This document shows, piece after piece, positions 9,555 to 18,060 of a stretch of DNA of 64,000 nucleotides. The stretch spans positions 19,814 through 83,813 of the forward strand of contig NZ_JACJQG010000041.1 of NCBI RefSeq assembly GCF_014696435.1. The letters run 5' to 3'. Position 1 is the first letter of the stretch, and the number at the start of each line of letters is the position of its first letter. The position numbers and the translations under genes were made by a program. The notes under the pieces were generated by a model, which saw only the letters and a program-made list of their open reading frames with translations, had not been told where the DNA came from and searched no databases. This DNA is from Calothrix anomala FACHB-343. Lineage in GTDB: Bacteria > Cyanobacteriota > Cyanobacteriia > Cyanobacteriales > Nostocaceae.

Positions 9555-9715
9555 GGGAGCATCCCAATTTTGACGCAATACCCTTCTAGGGTATTGCTAT
9601 ACCAACAAAGCCTGCCTTCGCAGGCTAAAAGTTTGATAGCCTGCGAAGGCAGGCTTCGTATTTCTAGCCTCACCCTTATAGGGTGAGGGCGTTTTTGCAC
9701 ATTTGGGATGCTCCC
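9555..9715. mobile_element. 161-bp MITE with 13-bp terminal inverted repeats and 8-bp target duplication
   Basis: Perfect 13-base inverted ends, GGGAGCATCCCAA (9555-9567) and its complement (9703-9715), are flanked on both sides by the direct repeat TAAATAAG (9547-9554 and 9716-9723). The interior is almost wholly palindromic: GCAATACCC/GGGTATTGC, GCCTGCCTTCGCAGGC, GCCTGCGAAGGCAGGC and CACCC/GGGTG. There is no reading frame. These features define a non-autonomous element moved by a DDE transposase supplied elsewhere. The donor family is not identified; several make 8-bp duplications. Confidence 0.9.
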
Positions 9716-9741
9716 TAAATAAGTGCTTTCATCTTCTATTT

Positions 9742-9764
9742 AGCCCGCTCAGGCGGGTTTTGTT
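9742..9764 (+). terminator. Rho-independent terminator after moxR
   Basis: A CCCGC/GCGGG stem with a TCAG loop is followed by TTTTGTT. It most likely is the original moxR terminator, now pushed away from the gene by the 161-bp MITE. Confidence 0.7.
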
Positions 9765-9908
9765 ATTTTAAACACAATTATCTCTAAAATAGTTCGGTAA
9801 ATACAGTCAACCGTCAACCGTCAACCGTCAACGAAAAAAATATTACCTTCACTATCTAATCTGGGAATCCTGAGTAGAGAGGAACATTCACCTGGAGGAT
9901 ATCTGCTG

Positions 9909-12275
9909 ATGCGGAATTGCGCATCCAGCTATGAAGTTATGTATAAACAAATGCCCCTACGAGTAATTTTTGTTGTCTCTACACTACTCCAGGTGATGAC
10001 TGCGGTAGGACTTACCGGATATTTCTCTTTTCGCAATGGACAAAGGGCTGTGAATGAAGTCGCCACCCAGTTGCGGGATGAGGTGACTGCAAGAGTTAAG
10101 GATCAATTGCAGGTTTATATCGAAACGCCTCATTTAATTAATCGCCTGAATGCTAATGCAATTGAGTTAGGGCAGTTAGATACACAAAATATTCAGTATA
10201 AACAGAAGTATTTTTGGCAGCAAATTCGGACTTTTTCGGTAATTACCTATAACTTTTATGGTAACGCTGATGGGGAATATTTAGGTGCTAGAAGGTTAGC
10301 CAATGGTGAGTTGCAGGTAATGCAACGCGATCGCACTACAGGACATAATCAGTATTTTGCTACCAATAATCAAGGCGATCGCACAAAAATGATCCAATCT
10401 CTACCTAATTTTGATGCGCGTCAACGTCCTTGGTATCAGGAAGCTGTGGCGGCTGGTAAACCAACTTGGAGTAAAATCTACCGCGATTTTAGTACGGGAG
10501 GATTAGCAATTACCGCCGCTCAACCTGTCTATGACAAGCAGGGGAAACTCAAGGGGGTACTGGGTAGCGAATTTATTTTTTACGAAGTAAATAGATTTTT
10601 GCAAAGTTTGAAGATTGGTAAATCTGGTCAAACTTTTATTATGGAGCGATCCGGGTTGTTGGTGGCGACATCTACCCCAGATGCAAGTAACCGCCAGAGT
10701 AAGAATCCGCCTACACAAAGAATTAAAGCTTCTGAAAGTCAAAATTATCTGATTCAGCAGAGTGCGAAACATTTAGAACAGAAATTTGGCGATTTTGCGC
10801 AAATTCACAACAGTCAACTCCTAGACTTTGAGATTCAGGGAGAACGTCAATTTCTCCAGGTGACACCATTAAAAGATAGTCGGGGATTGGATTGTTTAAT
10901 TGCGGTGGTGATTCCCGAAGCGGATTTTATGGCGCGGATTCAGGAAAATACCAGACTCACAGTTATGTTGTGTCTGCTGTCGCTGATTATTGCAACGGTG
11001 TTGGGTTTGCAAACATCTCTGTGGATTGTTAAGCCAATTCAGCGCTTAAATCATGCAGCTAGGGATTTAGCTGATGGAAATTGGGAACAAAAGTTAGTAA
11101 TTGAGGGTTCGTATGAAATTGGCGAACTGGCGGAATCTTTCACCAGCATGGCGCAACAGTTAAAGGAATTGTTTGCTACTTTAGAACAAAAAGTACGCGA
11201 TCGCACTCAAGCATTAGCCAAGACAAATCAAGAACTGAAAAACCGTAATGCACTGATTCGCCAAATCTTTGGGCGCTACCTCAGTGATGAGATTGTCAGC
11301 AATTTACTAGAAACACCCCAAGGGCTAGAGTTAGGCGGTACGCGCAAAAAAATTACCATTCTCATTTCCGATTTACGTGGTTTTACGGCGACAGCCGAAC
11401 GACTATCCCCAGAGGAAGTAATTAAGATTCTCAATTTTTACCTGGAATATATGGCGGATGTGATTACCCATTATGAAGGAACCATAGATGAATTCATGGG
11501 TGATGGGATTCTCACATTATTTGGTGCGCCGACTATGAGAGAAAATGATACAGAAAGAGCGATCGCCTGTGCAATCGCCATGCAACAAGCCATGATTCCC
11601 GTTAACCAACAAATGCAACTATGGGGTTTCCCTCCTCTGGAAATGGGGATTGGGATTCATACAGGTGAGGTTGTGGTTGGTAATATTGGTTCAGTCAAAC
11701 GCACAAAATATGGTGTGGTGGGAAATCATATTAACCTCGCCTACCGCATTGAAGCTTGTAGCGTCGGCGGACAAATTATAATTTCCGAGGATGTGTTAGG
11801 GGAAGTACGGGAGATTGTCAAAGTAGATGGTAAGCAACAGGTGCAGATGAAAGGAGTCAAAGATCCGATTAATCTGTATGAAATTAGCGGGATTGCGGGA
11901 GAGCATAATTTATATCTCACCAAGTCTACAGAAGAATTCCACGAATTGCCTGAGCCGATTTTACTCCAGTACGTCACATTAGAAAGCAAACATGTAGGCG
12001 ATCGCTTGTATGCGGGGGAAATTATTCAACTTTCCCATCGAGAAGCTTTGATTAAATACAACAGCGATGGGGGAGAATTACCGCCACCTTTGACAAATTT
12101 GAAGTTAATTTTGCTGAATAAGGATGTGTCGTCAGGGGTAGGGGAAGATTTTTATGCCAAGGTGTTAGAAAAACCTGCACCGGAGAATAGCTTTTATATT
12201 CACTTTACATCTTTGCCGCCATCTGTGCGGGCAATGCTGGATCGGTTTTATGATGTTCCTTGTTTGGATGGTTGA
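9909..12275 (+). CDS. Membrane-bound class III adenylate (guanylate) cyclase, Cache-HAMP-CHD
   Basis: 788 residues; GGAGG lies ten bases before the ATG. A first membrane helix (about 19-40) and a second (about 353-375) enclose a periplasmic double Cache sensor (WYQEAVAAGKPTWSKIY region). A HAMP linker (NHAARDLADGNW), coiled coil, and a class III cyclase domain (about 475-640) follow. The catalytic metal Asp residues are in ILISDLRGFTATAE and EFMGDGILTLFG, and the transition-state Asn/Arg in GNHINLAYRIEA. It should make cAMP in response to an external small ligand; the same layout occurs in Anabaena CyaB/CyaC-type proteins only in part. The C-terminal 130 residues are an extension without a motif I know. 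Nucleotide preference (A or G) is not certain. Confidence 0.88.
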   Translation: MRNCASSYEVMYKQMPLRVIFVVSTLLQVMTAVGLTGYFSFRNGQRAVNEVATQLRDEVTARVKDQLQVYIETPHLINRLNANAIELGQLDTQNIQYKQKYFWQQIRTFSVITYNFYGNADGEYLGARRLANGELQVMQRDRTTGHNQYFATNNQGDRTKMIQSLPNFDARQRPWYQEAVAAGKPTWSKIYRDFSTGGLAITAAQPVYDKQGKLKGVLGSEFIFYEVNRFLQSLKIGKSGQTFIMERSGLLVATSTPDASNRQSKNPPTQRIKASESQNYLIQQSAKHLEQKFGDFAQIHNSQLLDFEIQGERQFLQVTPLKDSRGLDCLIAVVIPEADFMARIQENTRLTVMLCLLSLIIATVLGLQTSLWIVKPIQRLNHAARDLADGNWEQKLVIEGSYEIGELAESFTSMAQQLKELFATLEQKVRDRTQALAKTNQELKNRNALIRQIFGRYLSDEIVSNLLETPQGLELGGTRKKITILISDLRGFTATAERLSPEEVIKILNFYLEYMADVITHYEGTIDEFMGDGILTLFGAPTMRENDTERAIACAIAMQQAMIPVNQQMQLWGFPPLEMGIGIHTGEVVVGNIGSVKRTKYGVVGNHINLAYRIEACSVGGQIIISEDVLGEVREIVKVDGKQQVQMKGVKDPINLYEISGIAGEHNLYLTKSTEEFHELPEPILLQYVTLESKHVGDRLYAGEIIQLSHREALIKYNSDGGELPPPLTNLKLILLNKDVSSGVGEDFYAKVLEKPAPENSFYIHFTSLPPSVRAMLDRFYDVPCLDG

Positions 12276-12302
12276 AATTTGGACGGGATTCATTACGATG
12301 GA

Positions 12303-12461
12303 GACGCGATGAATTCCGTCACACAGGGAGACGCGATGAATCGATTCAAGAAGAAGACGCGATGAATTCCGTCACACAGGGAGACGCGATGAATCGATTC
12401 AAGAAGAAGACGCGATGAATTCCGTCACACAGGGAGACGCGATGAATCGCGTCTCTACAAG
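12303..12461. repeat. 53-bp tandem repeat built from REP half-sites, ending in a full REP
   Basis: Three copies with period 53 start at 12303, 12356 and 12409; each has two GAGACGCGATGAAT-like half palindromes. The last copy ends in a full palindrome (arms GAGACGCGAT/ATCGCGTCTC, 12434-12455) with the foot tetranucleotide GTAG on the minus strand. It stops only five bases before the RAYT stop codon, the expected position for REPs that the neighbouring transposase recognises. Confidence 0.85.
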
Positions 12462-12464
12462 GGG

Positions 12465-13121
12465 TTAATGGGGTTGTCGATGGCGATCGCGGTGCCAATT
12501 GATTGGGTTATTGATAATATATTGTCGAATATTATCTAGGGCGAATTGATCGCGAATTATTTCATCATGAAATCTTTCTTGCCATCCAAAACCTTGATAA
12601 ATTTGATTAATTTCAAACGTACATCGTCCCTTATACCACCGCAAAATTTTAGAAACCGAATTTTTCGACAACATCGGATTAAACAACCCCGTCACCCCCC
12701 CTCTTGTAGAGACGCGATTCATCGCGTCTCCTTGCGAATTCATCAAATTCACCGCGTCCCCCTGTTTATCGCAATTCACCGCGTCCCCTCCTTCCTCAAA
12801 ATCAACAGAACCTTGTGCTTGATTAATTATCAAAATGCCGTGAATATGATTAGGCATAACGCAAAACACATCTATATCACAATTAGAAAACTGATTAGGA
12901 ATATCACCCCACAACCTCTGGACAACCTCTCCAACTGGCGATAACTGCATTTCCCCCTGCACAACCTCACCAAAAAAGTATTTTTTACCCTGCGTGCAAA
13001 GAGTCAGAAAATATGCACCATTGCTAGCATAATTCCATGCTGGTAACCTTGTTGAATCAACGCGATATTTACCTTTATATTTAGGTTTGTCGTTTTTCCA
13101 TTCAGGCTCGTAATTATTCAT
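12465..13121 (-). CDS. REP-associated tyrosine transposase (RAYT, Y1 family)
   Basis: 218 residues. The HUH nuclease motif is VMPNHIHGILII (about residue 92), and the C-terminal half SKILRWYKGRCTFEINQ and GWQERFHDEIIRD matches the RAYT branch of IS200/IS605-like Y1 transposases, with the candidate catalytic Tyr in RWYKGR. Such enzymes cut single-stranded REP hairpins next to a GTAG-type foot and are thought to spread REP or BIME sequences. About 35 residues between INQAQG and GGVTGLF are encoded by REP half-sites inserted in frame, in a loop between the HUH and Tyr parts. REPs sit just downstream. Whether the enlarged enzyme is active is unknown. Confidence 0.88.
   Translation of the reverse strand: MNNYEPEWKNDKPKYKGKYRVDSTRLPAWNYASNGAYFLTLCTQGKKYFFGEVVQGEMQLSPVGEVVQRLWGDIPNQFSNCDIDVFCVMPNHIHGILIINQAQGSVDFEEGGDAVNCDKQGDAVNLMNSQGDAMNRVSTRGGVTGLFNPMLSKNSVSKILRWYKGRCTFEINQIYQGFGWQERFHDEIIRDQFALDNIRQYIINNPINWHRDRHRQPH
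12705..12796. repeat. REP and half-sites inside the RAYT coding sequence
   Basis: A full REP, GTAG foot at 12706-12709 and arms GAGACGCGAT/ATCGCGTCTC around TC, is followed by degenerate half-sites (CACCGCGTCCCC at about 12749 and 12777). All lengths keep the reading frame, giving repeated GDAVN/GDAMN peptides. Confidence 0.85.
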
Positions 13122-13517
13122 GATTACATCTTTGATTGATGCAAAGAATTTATAATCATGTAATTATTGCTGCGCATTTATCTAATTGCCAACCCAAAAA
13201 ATTCGGAATTATTTCCACAGAAACCAAAGCTATTAATTTTTGCAATCAAAAAAACGATCGCACTCTTGAAAATATCTGTTTCACTACAGGCGATCGCATA
13301 TTACAGATTTGGGTAAAATCACAAAACATGGCGATCGTCTAAATCAGATGCACAAAGCTGGCGATTGATTGAGAAAATTTATAAAACGTGACAAATATAA
13401 GATGTGCTGATTGATGCTACAGGATGTCAAATTCTTGAGTTGAGAATTTGCTTCAGGCTAAATTAGGGCGATCGCAAGGTAAGATAACCCAAGTACTAGC
13501 CAAACAAGCAGGTAAAC

Positions 13518-13790
13518 AAATATCAAAGCCTCATTAATGAACTTCTGAGCCTCATTAACGAGTATCAAAGACTGGTTAACGAGTATTAAAGACTGGTTAA
13601 CGAGTATCAAAGACTCATTCACGAGTATCAAAGACTGATTAATGAGTATCAAAGACTCATTCACGAGTATCAAAGACTCATTCACGAGTATCAAAGACTG
13701 GTTAACGAGTATTAAAGACTCATTCACGAGTATCAAAGACTGATTAATGAGCTTCCAAGCCTCATTAATGAATATCAAAAACTGGTGGAT
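13518..13790. repeat. Thirteen-copy 21-bp tandem repeat
   Basis: Thirteen head-to-tail copies of a 21-base unit related to GAGTATCAAAGACTGGTTAAC. Copies 3 to 11 are nearly identical; the outer ones are diverged. Read on the plus strand each unit encodes the heptad EYQRLVN/EYQRLIH, but two copies carry a TAA (GAGTATTAA), so no long plus frame survives. The minus strand is open (13458-13982) and gives a repetitive SLILVNE peptide that I do not believe is a gene. It could be a decayed coiled-coil gene or a non-coding minisatellite. Confidence 0.85.
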
Positions 13791-13795
13791 AAGTC

Positions 13796-13859
13796 GTAGG
13801 GGCACGGCACCAGTAAAATTATTGTATGTACCAAAATATTTTTGATGCCGTGCCCCTAC
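13796..13859. repeat. Palindromic repeat, GTAGGGGCACGGCA family
   Basis: Perfect 14-base arms (13796-13809 and 13846-13859) around a 36-base loop, starting again with GTAG. A sister copy with arms TAGGGCATGGC/GCCATGCCCcTA is at 47805-47831. This is a second dispersed palindrome family, distinct in sequence from the GACGCGAT REPs. Confidence 0.75.
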
Positions 13860-13926
13860 CGCGTGTCTATTTACCTGAAAATAGCTGTAACGCAAAATCG
13901 GCGATCGCACCCAGCACAATTGAGAG

Positions 13927-14035
13927 ATGTAGGTTGGGTTGAGGGACGTAGACGCGGAGCGGCTTCCCGTAGGGTAACCCAACGCTGTAATACATTGTAG
14001 ATGTTGGGTTTCACTTCGTTCTACCCAACCTACAT
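13927..14035. repeat. Nested repeat with 13-bp inverted ends
   Basis: Ends ATGTAGGTTGGGT (13927-13939) and ACCCAACCTACAT (14023-14035) enclose a GACGTAGACGCGG...GGCTTCCCGTAGGGT module (about 13943-13976), a widespread cyanobacterial repeat. No duplication of the target is evident. From 13122 to 14090 the sequence holds only repeats and no convincing gene; ACGAATT heptamers (14070-14098) run into the end of the next gene. Confidence 0.6.
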
Positions 14036-14090
14036 TTATTCTTAACTTCGTTCCATTCGCAATGACAAATTACGAATTACGAATTACGAA

Positions 14091-17000
14091 TTACGAATTA
14101 TCAATTAACCCTTGCACTCTCGCTACAACTTGCCTAATTTCTTCAGCATCAGGCGATTGGATACGCTGTAATATCTCCAAAGCTGGCTGCAAATAATCTA
14201 GTGCTTGATTGTAATTACCCTGTTGTTCTGCTATATGTCCTAACCACCACAACGTCGCCGCGTTGCCTTGGACATCGCCGATTTGTTCCTTGAGCGCCAG
14301 GGATTGTTGAAAAAGAGCGATCGATTCGGTGATTTCCCCGCTATTGGCTTTGAGTACTCCCAAACAGTGCAACGTCGCCGCTTTGCCTTGGACATCGCTG
14401 ATTTCTTCTTTGAGCGCTAGGGATTGTTGATATAGGGCGATTGCTGCGGTAATTTCGCCGCTATTGGCTTTGAGTACTCCCAGACAGTGCAACGTCGCCG
14501 CTTTGCCTTGGACATCGCCGATTTGTTCAAACAGCGCTAGGGATTGTTGATAAAGAGCGATCGCTGCGGTGATTTCGCTGCCATTGGCTTTGAGTATCGC
14601 CAGTTGGTGCAACGTCGCCGCTTTACCTTGGACATCGCCGATTTGTTCAAACAGCGCCAGGGATTGTTGATATAGGGCGATCGCTGCGGTGATTTCGCCG
14701 CTATTGGCTTTGAGTACTCCCAGACAGTGCAACGTCGCCGCTTTGCCTTGGACATCGCCGATTTGTTCAAATAGCGCCAGGGATTGTTGATATAGGGCGA
14801 TCGCTGCGGTGATTTCGCCGCTATTGGCTTTGAGTCTCCCCAGTTCGTGCAACGTCGCCGCTTTGCCTTGGACATTGCCGATCTGTTCTGTGATAGCCAG
14901 GGATTTTTGATATAGAGTGATCGCTTCCGTGATTTCTCCGGTATCGGCTTTGAGCATTCCCAAATGGTGACTAATTGATGCTTGCTCTGGTTTGTCTTCT
15001 GGGTGACAAAGATTTAACGCTTGTTGATAATGCTTTAGTGCTTTATCAACTTCACCAACTTGGCTCTCACAATGCCCCATTTCGTTGAGAACGCGATAGT
15101 CTTCAGTAATTTCTAAAGTTGATTTACACAGTTGCAGTGCTTCTCTAAAACGGCTTTGATGCCACAAGCGATTTGCTAAAATGCTAGCTATGTCGGCAGC
15201 TTTTTTTTCTTCTTTCCCCAACAACCCCAGCCGATGAATTTCTAACCTTTGTTCCTCACTTGAAGTTTCCGCCTCTTCCCACCAAAGGCGATACAATACC
15301 TCAGCCGCTTGCTTATACAAACCCTCCCCATCTCCCGGTAACTGCACAGGCAAAATACGCGGCACTCGCAACGCTTCATCATGGCTGACTTCCAACAACC
15401 CCAACGCCACCGCCCGATTAATATAATCTTCCAAACTAGGGATATTCTCACAAACTGCGGCTAACACTTCCCTTGGTACTGGTAACTCAAACACCAAACC
15501 CCGTGACAACATCTCCCGCATAGTTTCATCCATCTGTTGCAGCAGCGCCTCAGCCAAAACTTGCTCTCGCAACTCCACCGGATCTGCTGCTAACCTCTGC
15601 AAAATTGCTGCTCGATCAACAGTTTGATTTTGCAGAATCTTATCCAACCATTCCAGCAAGCGGGGATTCCCATCCGCCAATTTCTGCGCTTGTAACTTCA
15701 ATGCCTCATCAACCTGAGATTTCTCACCAAAAGCAGTGAGGCGATTAAACTTTTTTCGCAAATCTGCGCCTTGCAGTGCATCCAACGGCTGCTTGTAGAA
15801 ATACTGCAACTGGCTAAATTCAAAATCGTAACGGCAAGTAATAATGATGCGGTGGGATGTGGAATTTTCTCTAATCGCCCAAACCAAAGCTTTCAACACC
15901 TCGGCTGCTTCCGCTTGCAGCACATAACCCTCATTGCGGGGTGCTAAATTTACCTCAAAGTCATCCAGCACCAACAAAAACGACTTTCCACTCTCATGCA
16001 ACTGCTGCAAAACTCGCCGCAGCCGAAATTTCAATTCTTCATCGTAATTTTGTAAGCTTTTACGTTGTTCGTTATCATCCAACTTTTCCGCCAACCGACT
16101 CACTAAATTACCTTCATCAATTCTTCCCACCCACACAACACGCTCAAAATTCAGCAGTCTGTCGCACAGCCTAGCTGCTAAACTACTTTTACCCAAACCG
16201 CCCATCCCATGAATCAACACCCCAATTTCATCGGGAGATTGTGTCAGCACCCTTAAACAATTTTGCAACTGACGGCGACGACCAACAAAACTTTCTCGCG
16301 TCGGGACTTTCACCTTACCCACCGGATCTAAAAACTGGGTAGTCACAGAAGGCGCTGGTGCAGGTTTTCGTCCGCGAGTCCGCAAGGGTGTGACTAATGC
16401 ACCGGGTAAATCACCTGCTGCATACAGCCGCAACAAATGCCAATCCCGCGCTTTATTCTTAATTAACGCTTGGTAAGTACTAGCAACAGCCTCAACAATT
16501 TGCTTCCCCGCCGCTAATTCCTGATACAATGCAGCCGCCGCAGCCGTCGCTTCTGGATCTAATACCTTTTGTCCCCAACCCAAAACCGCCTTCGCACCAG
16601 CTTGCAGCAATTCTTCCGCCATTGAAGGTACATCACCGCCATTACCAGCTTGCCCAGTGCGACAACCAGAGAGGAAAATCAGCTTAGGCAATCGAAATTG
16701 TAATTCTTGGGCGATATCTGCTGCACTGGCATAGTAAGCTTCACCTGTGAAGGTTTCAGTTACAAAGCGGGGTTGCCCATCTTGTAAAGTAGCATGACCA
16801 GTCAGGTGTAAAACATCAAAATAATCCCTGTCGTAACTCTTAACTAAATAACCCAACTCGGACAAACAGCCGCTTTCTTCCACAGTCAAGGCTAAAGGTT
16901 GTCGCGCCGTCGCTACTAAAATCCGCCCTTCCTCGGCTTCAAAATCCAGCACAGGTGCGACATTCAACGGCGAAGTCGCCATAAATAAAACTTGCAGCGC

Positions 17001-17465
17001 CCGGTTTTCTGGTTCCCCTGCAATAGTCAATTTTTTTACCTTGCTATCCGACACCCACCGCACCGGCACAACAGCCGGGACACGTTGCACCAAAAAGCTA
17101 GTACCATCATGCAAAACTTCCCAAGGTAAATGTTGTAGAGACGCGATTAATCGCGTCTTTAAAAATCGCGTCTCTACAAGTTCGGTGTTTATAGCCAATA
17201 CAACCCCATCCCGCCGATGCTTATCTATTAAGGATTGCAGATTGCGATCGCTCCCATCCAACCAGTTATACAACCGCCGCCCAGTTACCGCATAATCTTC
17301 TGGTAAGGACGAAACATAATAATCTCGCTCCGCCAAATCAATCAAATCAGCGATTTCTGAAAGGGGGAGCGATCGCTTTTCATACTGATTTGGATTATCA
17401 ACAAAATACCGTAACTCTACGTAATCACCCGCAATATGCTTCAGTTCGAGGTGGAGAATTTGCAC
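14091..17465 (-). CDS. CHAT protease - STAND NTPase - TPR protein
   Basis: 1124 residues. An N-terminal unit leads into a CHAT (caspase-like) domain with the His in HLTGHATL (H224) and Cys in FLSGCRTG (C268), followed by PSMAEELLQAGAKAVLGW. Around residue 420 a STAND/NB-ARC-type ATPase begins (HGMGGLGKSSLAARL, Walker A; SFLLVLDDFEV, Walker B). The C-terminal 350 residues are TPRs, several almost identical 40-residue units. Proteins of this plan are regulated proteases: TPRs sense, the ATPase oligomerises and the CHAT domain cuts a partner, in cell-death or anti-phage settings. A small gene precedes it on the same strand by 121 bases. A REP pair is fused in frame near residues 96-112. Confidence 0.85.
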   Translation of the reverse strand: MQILHLELKHIAGDYVELRYFVDNPNQYEKRSLPLSEIADLIDLAERDYYVSSLPEDYAVTGRRLYNWLDGSDRNLQSLIDKHRRDGVVLAINTELVETRFLKTRLIASLQHLPWEVLHDGTSFLVQRVPAVVPVRWVSDSKVKKLTIAGEPENRALQVLFMATSPLNVAPVLDFEAEEGRILVATARQPLALTVEESGCLSELGYLVKSYDRDYFDVLHLTGHATLQDGQPRFVTETFTGEAYYASAADIAQELQFRLPKLIFLSGCRTGQAGNGGDVPSMAEELLQAGAKAVLGWGQKVLDPEATAAAAALYQELAAGKQIVEAVASTYQALIKNKARDWHLLRLYAAGDLPGALVTPLRTRGRKPAPAPSVTTQFLDPVGKVKVPTRESFVGRRRQLQNCLRVLTQSPDEIGVLIHGMGGLGKSSLAARLCDRLLNFERVVWVGRIDEGNLVSRLAEKLDDNEQRKSLQNYDEELKFRLRRVLQQLHESGKSFLLVLDDFEVNLAPRNEGYVLQAEAAEVLKALVWAIRENSTSHRIIITCRYDFEFSQLQYFYKQPLDALQGADLRKKFNRLTAFGEKSQVDEALKLQAQKLADGNPRLLEWLDKILQNQTVDRAAILQRLAADPVELREQVLAEALLQQMDETMREMLSRGLVFELPVPREVLAAVCENIPSLEDYINRAVALGLLEVSHDEALRVPRILPVQLPGDGEGLYKQAAEVLYRLWWEEAETSSEEQRLEIHRLGLLGKEEKKAADIASILANRLWHQSRFREALQLCKSTLEITEDYRVLNEMGHCESQVGEVDKALKHYQQALNLCHPEDKPEQASISHHLGMLKADTGEITEAITLYQKSLAITEQIGNVQGKAATLHELGRLKANSGEITAAIALYQQSLALFEQIGDVQGKAATLHCLGVLKANSGEITAAIALYQQSLALFEQIGDVQGKAATLHQLAILKANGSEITAAIALYQQSLALFEQIGDVQGKAATLHCLGVLKANSGEITAAIALYQQSLALKEEISDVQGKAATLHCLGVLKANSGEITESIALFQQSLALKEQIGDVQGNAATLWWLGHIAEQQGNYNQALDYLQPALEILQRIQSPDAEEIRQVVARVQGLIDNS
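14270..14880. repeat. 120-bp tandem repeats encoding TPR units
   Basis: About five units with period 120 bases, each giving one 40-residue TPR (VLKANSGEITAAIALYQQSL type). Neighbouring units are nearly identical in DNA, including silent sites, so the array has expanded or been homogenised recently. Confidence 0.85.
17134..17178. repeat. Back-to-back REP pair inside the CHAT gene
   Basis: A GTAGAGACGCGATT-ATCGCGTCT palindrome is followed by ATCGCGTCTCTAC, giving a symmetric element with GTAG at both feet. It is read through in frame and encodes residues around VETRFLKTRLIASLQ of the CHAT protein. Confidence 0.8.
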
Positions 17466-17528
17466 ATTCCGAATCCCAACAATCCAGTATTATCCCCAAG
17501 TTTATCACCCCCAATCCCGTCCCATAAT

Positions 17529-17575
17529 TGTAGAGACGCGATTCATCGCGTCTTGAGCCATCGCGTCTTTACAAT
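17529..17575. repeat. REP element in the gap between the CHAT gene and its small upstream partner
   Basis: TGTAGAGACGCGATTC-ATCGCGTCT is followed by a further half-site ATCGCGTCTTTACA. Same family and same layout as at 17134. It lies in the 121-base intercistronic gap. Confidence 0.8.
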
Positions 17576-17586
17576 TCATTCCGCCT

Positions 17587-17913
17587 TTACGATTCCAAAA
17601 TTTGCCTAATCTCTTCCAATGTCGGATTCTTCAACAACAACCGCCTACCATTGCGCCCGACAATCAACACCTTTTCAATTCTTTTACCAGACTGTTTCGC
17701 TTGATACTCCTGATACCACTTGCGGATTTGTTCAGCAATTGCGATCGTACCGCCAACAATCCCCACAATAGTCGCCACCGTTGCGATTACAGTTTCTCGC
17801 GTCGGTTCTTCCTCATTTACCGTATAGTTACCAGATATACCAGGAATCGCCAATAACTCCTCCGTAGCTGCGATCGCATCTTCACCCTCAATCGATACTA
17901 GAATATCCGCCAT
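17587..17913 (-). CDS. Small partner protein of the CHAT-STAND gene
   Basis: 108 residues from ATG 17913 (MADILVSIEG), chosen over an ATG 24 bases upstream because GTAGG lies seven bases before it. The first 40 residues look like a small alpha/beta domain; a Gly-rich hydrophobic segment (VIATVATIVGIVGGTIAIAEQI) follows, then a charged C-terminus (RIEKVLIVGRNGRRLLL). It is the first gene of a likely two-gene unit with the CHAT-STAND protein. Small proteins of this kind accompany STAND ATPases in cyanobacteria and may recruit effectors or form the membrane target; I do not recognise a named family with certainty. Confidence 0.7.
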   Translation of the reverse strand: MADILVSIEGEDAIAATEELLAIPGISGNYTVNEEEPTRETVIATVATIVGIVGGTIAIAEQIRKWYQEYQAKQSGKRIEKVLIVGRNGRRLLLKNPTLEEIRQILES

Positions 17914-18060
17914 AAATTTACCTACAAATATCTCCAAGCTGATTGTAAATAATCAATCCCGTAGTGAGGACTTCAATCCTCAAGAAAAAGGCTAAACTCC
18001 TCACCGCACAAAACAAAAGACTGTCAACTCCCAAATTACGAATTACGAATTACGAATTAT

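Noticed and set aside
12546-12944. 132-residue plus frame opposite the RAYT
   Set aside because: Antisense shadow of the transposase.
13136-13342. 68-residue plus frame upstream of the RAYT
   Set aside because: No ribosome site, no motif, contains HIP1 sites; likely chance.
13518-13790. CRISPR array
   Set aside because: Repeat units are contiguous with no spacers.
13458-13982. 174-residue minus frame over the 21-bp repeats
   Set aside because: It is open only because the 21-bp unit has no stop on that strand; the product is a monotonous SLILVNE repeat with repeat-derived ends.
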